NCBI GenBank assembly: GCA_036939755.1
Contig: JALLAZ010000387.1
Location: forward strand, 1-17,469
DNA from: Stephanodiscus triporus
Taxonomy: Eukaryota; Bacillariophyta; Thalassiosirophyceae; Thalassiosirales; Thalassiosiraceae
Reading direction: 5' to 3'
DNA length: 17,469 nucleotides
The stretch's first letter is position 1; every line of letters starts with the position of its first letter. The position numbers and the translations under genes were made by a program. The notes under the pieces were generated by a model. It was given only the letters and a program-made list of their open reading frames with translations. It had not been told where the DNA came from and ran no database searches. This document shows positions 1-6,606 of the stretch, one piece after another.

Positions 1-213
1 CAAAGTGCTGCTGCCAGATAACAAAAACAACCCAACTGGCCGTGGAATGACATTTAAAAAAAAGCAGGTATTTGAAGAGTTTTTCCTTTTAAATACTAAT
101 AACCCCATCATATCGACCCCCCGGTCAAATCTGACATCACCGTCGTGTTCCCTGCCCCTGATTTAGTCCGTAGAGATACTTTGTTGGTGGGTGTATGCCC
201 ATTGTTTCGTCAT

Positions 214-260
214 CGATGCATCGTCGTCGATGCATCGTTGTCACACATCATCGTCGATGC
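214..260. repeat. Short palindromic CGATGCATCG repeats
   Basis: The self-complementary 10-mer CGATGCATCG occurs at 214-223 and 228-237, and a degenerate third copy lies near 252-260 among CGT/TCG triplets. Function is unknown. It may be a simple repeat or a binding-site cluster, and no gene start lies near it. Confidence 0.4.
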
Positions 261-1344
261 ACGCACACTAATGGTCGTATATTAATAGTAATAACTAATG
301 TTTTTTTCTAGACTTAACGATGCAGACCCATAGAATACTATAATAGTTTATTGTTGTATGCTATATTGCTGGGAGTGGGGCCCCATAGTGGCCGTATGAT
401 GATGCCGGCCGCCATGGTTGATTTCATCGATCACATTTTACCCCATTTTTACTAGCTATTTTATCTAGGCACACAACCTAAAACTCTGCCAAACCCAAGT
501 CTGACCACAGGCCAACCACCTATCTGACTGAATATCTCCGCCAATGTTTAGCGGATGAGGACATTTGAAGACACCATCCTCTGTGCATGTATGGTGGGCA
601 GACAGCGGTGCCCTGTGGTTGCATAAATCTACTGCCATGGGGTTGGCGATTCATGGCAAAGCAGCAAAATATGGAGAAAAAAAAACTAATATTTTATGCA
701 AACATATCAGTAGACGGGCTGTAGCTTGGCGAATACCTGGCCGATTTTGGAAAATGGGGTACCATATTGACCCCCACGTTATTCCCGAGTCTAACGCAGT
801 CTTCCTTTGCCTTGGGGGGTCATTTTTCAGACCTTTTAGGGTGCTCTAAGGTACACCGGCTTAAGGTCGCCATAGTGACCCTAAAATCTGACCAACAAGG
901 AGATAGATTTAGTAGAAAGGAGGGACATTTTGATTGCTTAGACTGCGTATTATTACGGTAGGTATTTTTTAGGGTTCAATACTACGATAGAGGTAAATCA
1001 AATCAAGACAAAGGACAGAACAGCAGGCAAGAACTTTGACCTAAGAAGCGAAAGGACAGAAAAATTTTGTCAAACTTCCACGTTGGACGGTCTTCTTCTA
1101 TTACGTCGCGCAGGCTCTCGCTTTTGAAGGTTTATTGGTCCTAGATACTTCCAAGTCAAAATGTGGAAGAGAAGTGAAATTGCGGTTGGTAATAAAATGA
1201 TACTCTAGATACTTACGCGCAGCTGCGCTGAATGCTGGCCTGCTGCCGATGGCTTTGCGAAAGAAGTTTTGGTCTCTTTGTACAAAGGAAAGCGTAAAAC
1301 TTGACGCCCGCCATGATAATAATATTGTCCAGGAGATCTCAGGC

Positions 1345-1368
1345 TTAAGAGAGCACCTGCTCTCTTAA
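1345..1368. repeat. Perfect inverted repeat, 11-bp arms, 2-nt loop
   Basis: TTAAGAGAGCA (1345-1355) is followed by CC and then its exact reverse complement TGCTCTCTTAA (1358-1368). A third partial copy of the arm (CTCTCTTAAGC) lies at about 1453-1462. The palindrome sits about 160 bp upstream of the gene A start codon. It could be a dimeric protein-binding site or a hairpin in the 5' UTR. It is not obvious upstream of locus B. Confidence 0.5.
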
Positions 1369-1479
1369 CAGCCATTCATTGTGAGACGACTGATGATGTT
1401 GTCTCCTTCCGACTTCCGGAAGATCCATCAGAGTGTAGCGATAAGACGCTCCTCTCTTAAGCAGGTCACTCTTTTTCAG

Positions 1480-1529
1480 AAGGAGCCTTCATAATAAAAC
1501 AACAACTGTTATTTCGACAACTTAGCAAG
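1480..1529 (+). promoter_or_regulatory. Conserved 5' leader of locus A
   Basis: About 50 nt before ATG 1530 align with the 52 nt before ATG 13060 in locus B. Shared pieces are AAGGAG(C/T)CTTCA, an AACTGTTAT block and a CGACTTAGCA-like block just before the start. Conservation right up to the ATG supports both start codons and suggests a 5' UTR or core promoter inherited by duplication. No TATA box is clear. Confidence 0.4.
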
Positions 1530-4500
1530 ATGATTTTCTCTCATGGTGCCATCAACATGGCATTGGCTCCCCGTCCCCACCCCCCCTTCTATAAAGAAGG
1601 GGCCCTTGCCAGCACAGCGGTCGGGGAAGGTTGGGATGACGGACTCGGAACGGAACAAAAGAATGAACACGTAAGTCAATTGTTATCTTATGTTGAGGTT
1701 GTAGGTCAGGGAGAAAGCGGACCTGCCACGGCAGACGCGGCGTTCGAGGCGGTCGTCGGGTCGATGCCTCTCTGCGCCCCATCGTCTTCTTCTTCGTCGT
1801 GCGCGCGCGGCAGTCCGCGAGAGCCTCCATCCCCGCCATGGTAAGGAGCGTCAAGAATTCCGACGAGACGTGCTCCATCAGTCTCTCCGCGGCCATCCCG
1901 CGTTCAAGCTGGTCTCGGGTCGATGTCTCCCCTCGCCCCGTCGCCTTGGTTGACCGCCCCGTCTTCTTCGTCGTGCGCGCGCGGCAGTCAGCGGGAGCCT
2001 CCATCCCCGCCATGGTAAGGAGCGTCAAGAATTCCGACGAGACGAGCTCCATCATTCTCTCCGCGGCCATCCCGCATTCGAGCCGGTCGTCAGGTCGATG
2101 TCTCCCCTCGCCCCGTCGCCTTGGTTGACCGCCCCGTCCCCCATCGTCGTTGTCGTCGTCGTGTGCGTGGCAGTCCGCGGGAAACCTTGAGGGGCGTGGG
2201 CCCACAAGTTTGTCATAATCACTCTATCAGTCATCTCACATTAACCTTTACAATCACTTCTCTCTATTGTTATCAGGGTTACGGAAATGTAAGTTGCTCC
2301 TTTTATCACATGAGGGGATAGGGTACATACAGCCTAGCTCCGCCCCCCCAAACACTGCCACCTATTCTCTTTTGAGTGCACTTGTTTCTGCCTGCCGCTC
2401 CTGGTATCCGCGGCTGTCATATGCGCTTTTACATGTTCATTATTTGGCTCAGCCGCGCGACGAGAGGGACCTCCATTGATGTAGCGCATCTGATTCTGAC
2501 CGGGGATACATGGCCTTGTGTTCGCTCTTAGAGATTGACCCGCCGTAACCATACGAATGGGAGGGGACTTCTCGGACGACGACGACGACCGCGGCGACGG
2601 TGACTGTCATTCCATGGATATTATTTCTACTTCTCAGCTACCTCACATTTTCTTTTTGGATCACTTCTCTCTGTGATCAGGGTAACGAAATCGTAAGTCG
2701 CTTGTTGAGCTGTCGTGTCGCCCTCATCGGTCCGAGGAACCACAGGCCGCCCTTGCGAAACGTGAAGTGCACCAGAGTATATCCACCGGCCAACGTCGGA
2801 GATGTTGTGCTGTCATCGTCTCGTCTTCAAGACCTATCAGCCTTAACTTGTTCCTGCAAGAATGCACCACCTTGGAGCCCGCCCCCCCTGCCAAACACTA
2901 CCACCAATTCTGTTTTTGCGGTAGACTCGTCCCCGCCGCCTCTTAAACCCTCCCGTCCGCAGCTGAATGTACACATGTGATGCTTCATGCGTCGTCATTC
3001 GAGAGGAACCTCTGTCGGGCATTGTTGTCGACCAGGGCAACATATGATGTATCTCTCTCTTTCTCATTATGGGGTCGATCAGCCATCGTTTTCTCATGGA
3101 TGATGTCTGCTAAATGCGCTTTTCTAACAAACTTTGTTCTTAATCTCTTGACACCACATAGCAGCAGAAGGAAGTTCGCGGAAATGATGATCTTCGCCTC
3201 GTGGAAGTCATCGCTGCTGATCCCCATGTGGATTGGGTTGCCAAGGAGGGCGTGCCCAGTGGCATGGTGAGTCTATATCATGATTAATCTCTTTCTCATT
3301 ATGGGGTCGATTGGCCAACTTAATCTCATGGATGATGTCTGCTAAATGCACTACTCTAAAATACTTTGTTCCCAATCTCTTGACATCACACATCAGAAGG
3401 AAGTTGGCGGAAACGATGAATTTCGCCCCTTGAAAGTAATTGAACCTGCTGATCCCAATGTGGATTGGGCTGCGAAGGAGGGCATGCCCCGTGGCATGGT
3501 GAGTCTATATCATGATGATTTCTTTCTCATTACGGGGTCAATTGGCCATCGTTTTCTCATGGATGATGTCTGCTCAATGCACTTTTCTTACATACTTTTA
3601 ATCTAATCTCTTGACATCACGCATCAGAAGAAGGTTAGTGGAAACGATGATCTTCACCCCGTGGAAGTCATGGAAACTGCTTGTCCCGATGTGGATTGGG
3701 CTGCCAAGAAGGGCACTCTCTGGTTTTGACATGACGACATAATGAACTCTCGCAATGCTCATTCTCATTCTTTCCCCCCCTAACTTCACGATATCAATAC
3801 TTATGCTTGCAATCTCTTGACACCAAACAGCAGAAGGAAGTTGGAGGAAACGATGATCTTCACCCCGTGGAAGTCATCGAAACTGCTTGTCCCGATGTGA
3901 ATTGGGCTGCCAAGGAGGGCATGCCCAGCGGCACAGTGAGTCAATATCATGATTAATCTCTCTCTCATTATGGGGTCGATTGGCCATCGTATTCTCATGG
4001 ATGCTCATGCACTCTTCTGCCATACTTTTATTCTAATCTCTGATGCAATACAGCAGAAGGAATTTGGCGGAAACAATGATATTCACCCTGTGGAAGTCAT
4101 CGAAACTGCTGATCCCGATGTAGAATGGGCTGCCAAGGAGGGCATGCCCAGCGGCATGGTGAGTCTATATCATGATGTATTTCTTTCTCATTATGGGGTT
4201 GATTGGCTGTCATATTCACATATGTCTGATCCTCAATGCACTTTTCTTACATTCTTTTATTCTAATCTCTTGACACCACACAGGAGATGGAAGTTGGCGG
4301 AAACAATGATCGTCATCCCCCCAAGTTCATTGAAACTGCTGATCCCGATGTGGATTGGGCTGCCAAGGACAAGGAGGGCATGCCCAGCAGCATGGTACGT
4401 TGTTACTGAACTCTCTGGTTTTGACACGACGACGTATGAACTCTGTCAATGCTCATTCTCGTTCTTTTTTTCTCTCTCGTCTCAATATCAATACTTATGC

Positions 4501-6352
4501 TCATAATCTTTTACGCCATATAGGAGAAGGAAGTTGGCGGAAACGAAGATCTTAACCTTGTGGAAGTCATCGAAACTGCTGATCCTTATGTAGGATGGGC
4601 CGCCAACGAGGGCATGCCCAGCGGAACAGTATGTTGTTGCGTACTCTCTTGTTTTGACATGGCGACATATGAACTCTGTCAATGCTCATTCTCATTCTTT
4701 TCCCCCCTCACTTCACGATAATTATACTTATGCTTGTAATCTTTGACACCATACAGCAGAAGGAAGTTGGTGGAAACGATGATCTTCACCCCGTGGAAGT
4801 CATCAAAACTACTGATCCCGATGTGGATTGGGCTGCCAAGGAGGGCATGCCCAGAAGCATAGTACGTTGTTATAGAACTCTCTGATTTAGATATCACACA
4901 TGAGATCTGTTACTGCTCATTCTCATCCCTTGTCCCTCTCTCTTCACGATAATAATACTTCTGCTCCCAATCTTCAATGCCATACAGCAGAAGGAAGTTG
5001 GTCGAAACGATGATCTTCGCCCCGCGAAAGTCATCGAAACTGCTGATCATGATGTAAACTGGGCTGCCAAGGAGGGCATGCCCCTTGGCATGGTACGTTG
5101 TTATAGAACTCTCTGGTTTTGACATGACGGCGTATGAACTCTGCCAGTGCTCATTTTCTTTTTCTTTATTCCTCTCTTCATGTTAATATACTTTTGTTCC
5201 TAATCTCTTGATGCCATTCAGAAGATGGAAGTTGGCGATAACGATGATCTTCGCCCTGTGAAAGTCCTTCCTGCTGATCCCGATGTGAATTGGGCTGCCA
5301 AGGAGGGCAGGTCCAGTGGGATGGTGGGTCTTCATCATTCTCATAATGTAGTCGATTGTCCATCACATTCTCTTGGATGATGTCTGCTCAAAGACGATTC
5401 TTACATACTTTGTTTCCAATCTTTAAACACCATAAACAGACTGTAGGCAGGAACAGCATGATTACTGGCAAGTTGAAGGATGTGGCAACTGAGGACTTTG
5501 ACAAGATCGGAGGCAAGCTCGGCAGCTATGAAAACAAAGCTGGTGTCATGCTCCCTAACAAAGATGATGGGATGGAGGAGAGTGACGGCTGCGAGAGCTT
5601 TGTGAGTTGTTAGATGCACCCTCCTTGTTTGCACTCTGTTGATGAGTGATGCAATTGAGTCAACCATCCCCATTCATACTTCTGCTCACATCGCCACTCA
5701 TCAATCTTTGACTCTCTGATGAATGAATATAAGCAGACTGTGAACACGGACGGCATTATTACTGGCAAGATGAAGGATGTTGCGACTAATAAGATTGGCG
5801 ACAAGCTCGGCAGCTATCAACAGGACGAGGGACAGATCGGAGGCAAGCTCGGCAGCTACAAACACGAAGCCCATGTCATTCTCCTCAAAGATGATGGGAT
5901 GGAGGAGAGTGGCGGCTGCGAGAGCGTTGTAAGTTGATAGACGCACCCTCTTTGTTTGCACTCTGTTGATGAGTGATGCAATTGAGCTTCTGCTCACATC
6001 GCCACTCATCAATCTTTGACTCTCTGATGAATAAATATAAGCAGACTGTGAACACGGACGGCATTATTACTGGCAAGTTGAAGGATGTGGCGACTGAAGA
6101 CTTTGCCAAGATCGGAGACAAGCTTGGCAGCTATCAACAGGACAAGGGACAGATAGGAGGCAAGCTCGGTAGCTACGAAGATGAAGCCCATGTCATGCTC
6201 CTCAAAGATGATGGGATGGAGGAGAAAGGCTGCTGCGAGAGCGTTGTGAGTTGATAGATGCACCCTTTTTTTTTGCACTGTACTTTCTTCTCACCCGTGA
6301 TCAGCTCTTTCCCAACGGCAAAAAAATGCAACATAACCCAACTAAGGCAAAT
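1530..6352 (+). CDS. Tandem-exon protein, locus A (upstream part)
   Basis: Multi-exon gene of unknown family. Proposed exons: 1530-1670 (47 aa, MIFSHGAINMALAP...), microexons 2277-2288 and 2681-2692 (4 aa each), nine intact copies of a ~34-aa repeat exon between 3168 and 5323, three copies of a longer exon (5440-5601, 5737-5928, 6045-6245), and a 16-aa exon 6305-6352 (LFPNGKKMQHNPTKAN). Every exon is a multiple of 3 and phase 0 at both ends, so all joins stay in frame. The predicted product is acidic and repetitive, with few Cys and no signal peptide at its N-terminus. The start is chosen because exon 1 matches locus B exon 1 (MLFSQRVIEMAWAQ...). Exon 6305-6352 splices in frame to 6499, which leads into the signal-peptide exon, so this may be the N-terminal half of one larger gene. 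No known domain was recognised. The exon boundaries are inferred from splice sites and repeat alignment. Confidence 0.65.
1741..2190. repeat. GC-rich tandem repeat inside intron 1 of locus A
   Basis: Three head-to-tail copies start at about 1741, 1901 and 2075 (periods ~160 and ~174). Each has a GGTCGATG-(C/T)CTC core, a CGTCGTG or GTCGTCGTC triplet stretch, GCGGCAGTC and (first two) CCCCGCCATGGTAAGG. Related copies lie in locus B at about 13313-13460 and 14385-14475, again inside introns and again preceding the same exon types. The element therefore predates duplication of the locus. It is much more GC-rich than its surroundings. A long antisense frame (2205-1552) results from this composition and is not called as a gene. 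Confidence 0.7.
2277..2288 (+). CDS. 12-nt microexon (GYGN), locus A
   Basis: It lies between an acceptor ending TTATCAG and a perfect GTAAGT donor, and encodes four residues in phase 0. It corresponds to the first 12 nt of the 93-nt GDGK exons of locus B, where the bases after this point are GTCGCG instead of GTAAGT. The equivalent microexon in B is 14563-14574, with a closely similar downstream intron. Conservation in both loci makes it more credible than a chance splice-site pair. Confidence 0.5.
2681..2692 (+). CDS. 12-nt microexon (GNEI), locus A
   Basis: Acceptor CTGTGATCAG precedes GGTAACGAAATC, followed by GTAAGT. It encodes four residues in phase 0. It is the second copy of the microexon at 2277. 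The GTGATCAG acceptor is the same as that of the 93-nt exons in locus B, which supports common descent. Without transcript data, use of so short an exon is uncertain. Confidence 0.45.
3168..5323 (+). repeat. Array of ten tandem ~102-nt exons (KEVGG...KEGMP)
   Basis: Exon copies: 3168-3266 (33 aa), 3397-3498, 3628-3729 (broken), 3834-3935, 4057-4158, 4284-4394 (37 aa), 4524-4628 (35 aa), 4760-4861, 4991-5092 and 5222-5323 (34 aa where not stated). The consensus starts KEVGGNDDLHPVEVI, continues ETADPDVDWAA and ends KEGMPSGM. Asp-Pro, Trp and the Lys-Glu-Gly stretch are nearly invariant; substitutions cluster at residues 4, 8-17, 20-23 and 30-34. Every intact copy is phase 0-0 with a GTGAGT, GTGGGT, GTACGT or GTATGT donor. 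The 116-131-nt introns are duplicated too. Most acceptors read CAGCAG or CAGAAG, so NAGNAG slippage could add or drop one residue. Some repeat insertions are codon-sized (extra Glu at the start of copies 6 and 7, extra Asp-Lys in copy 6), which supports translation. Confidence 0.85.
3628..3729 (+). pseudogene. Broken copy 3 of the tandem exon array
   Basis: The copy is intact through the DWAAK segment. Compared with its siblings, it then lacks about 30 nt covering the last five codons, the splice donor and the first bases of the intron. Reading continues into former intron sequence (GGC ACT CTC TGG TTT) and stops at TGA 3727-3729. Because flanking exons are phase 0, skipping it costs nothing. 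If included, it would truncate the protein. It could be a dead exon, a poison exon or an alternative 3' terminal exon. Confidence 0.75.
5440..6245 (+). repeat. Array of three long exons with internal KLGSY repeats
   Basis: Exons 5440-5601 (54 aa), 5737-5928 (64 aa) and 6045-6245 (67 aa), all phase 0-0, share ITGK(L/M)KDVAT near the start, one or two KLGSY units and KDDGMEE...CES(V/F) at the end. The second and third contain an internal duplication (IG(D/G)KLGSYQQD followed by IGGKLGSY), while the first has only one unit. Codon-sized length changes indicate selection for reading frame. Acceptors are AAACAG or AAGCAG; donors are GTGAGT or GTAAGT. The intervening introns (135 and 116 nt) are near-duplicates. 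The peptide is Lys/Asp/Glu-rich and probably soluble. No family was recognised. Confidence 0.8.
6305..6352 (+). CDS. Conserved 48-nt exon, locus A
   Basis: Sixteen residues (LFPNGKKMQHNPTKAN) lie between a GTGATCAG acceptor and a GTACGT donor, phase 0-0. The locus B equivalent, 14712-14759, reads LLSNGKKMHLNPTKAY with no length change. Its conservation in both loci anchors the alignment between the repeat arrays and the signal-peptide exon downstream. Confidence 0.65.
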
Positions 6353-6498
6353 GTACGTCGACACTCGCTCATCAACCCTCATCTAACTTTGACAATATTA
6401 TGCCTGAATACCCTTTCATGGTCATGTGGGGTCTGCTGAAATCTTTTTGACAACTTTTAATTGTACGTTTCACGTATATTTGCCATTTCTTTCTCCAG

Positions 6499-6606
6499 GA
6501 TCAGCTCCTTCGTTTGGTACAATTCCATGGAGTGAGAGGGAAAGGTGGTATTTTTGAATGTCTCTCCGGTTCCTGTTTGATATTCAGGGACATTGTGCCG
6601 AAGTTC
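6499..6606 (+). CDS. In-frame coding stretch before the signal peptide, locus A
   Basis: The CTCCAG acceptor at 6493-6498 opens a phase 0 frame of 36 codons (DQLLRLVQFHGVRGKGG...) that runs without a stop into ATG 6607. Locus B has a similar stretch that is 27 nt shorter, exactly nine codons. An in-frame length change is what translation would produce, so the upstream exons may be joined to the secreted protein. If the secreted gene instead has its own promoter here, this stretch is 5' UTR. Confidence 0.45.

Larger units (their letters stand above)
1..1529. other. Upstream region, no supported gene
   Basis: Both strands were read. The open frames here (for example one of 94 codons at 565-849 and an overlapping one at 767-961) have no recognisable motif, no matching splice structure and no paralogue upstream of locus B. 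The stretch is AT-rich, with homopolymer runs and short repeats. Nothing identifies a transposon or RNA gene. The last ~50 bases (from about 1480) are shared with locus B and belong to the 5' region of gene A. Confidence 0.5.
2277..2960. repeat. Approximately 404-bp duplicated microexon/intron segment
   Basis: The segment from microexon 2277-2288 is repeated from microexon 2681-2692. Both copies have the CACTTCTCTCT...ATCAG acceptor context, the GTAAGT donor, and downstream a C-run followed by AACACT(G/A)CCACC. A third version follows microexon 14563 in locus B. Copies are diverged, so this is an older duplication than the exon array that follows. Confidence 0.5.

Noticed and set aside
565..849. 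94-codon open frame in the left flank
   Set aside because: No recognisable motif, homopolymer-rich, no splice partner, and no counterpart upstream of locus B.
1552..2205. Long antisense open frame of 217 codons
   Set aside because: It lies over the GC-rich tandem repeat and reads low-complexity Arg/Asp/Gly. The repeat copies are not in a consistent frame (one period is 160 nt, not a multiple of 3).
2600..2680. Hydrophobic N-terminal-looking frame (MTVIPWILFLLLSY)
   Set aside because: It is pyrimidine-rich intron sequence leading to the GTGATCAG acceptor of a microexon. Such tracts give hydrophobic translations by chance.
3168..5323. CRISPR-like regular repeat spacing
   Set aside because: Repeats are 99-111 nt coding exons with splice sites and homologous spacers (introns); the context is eukaryotic.
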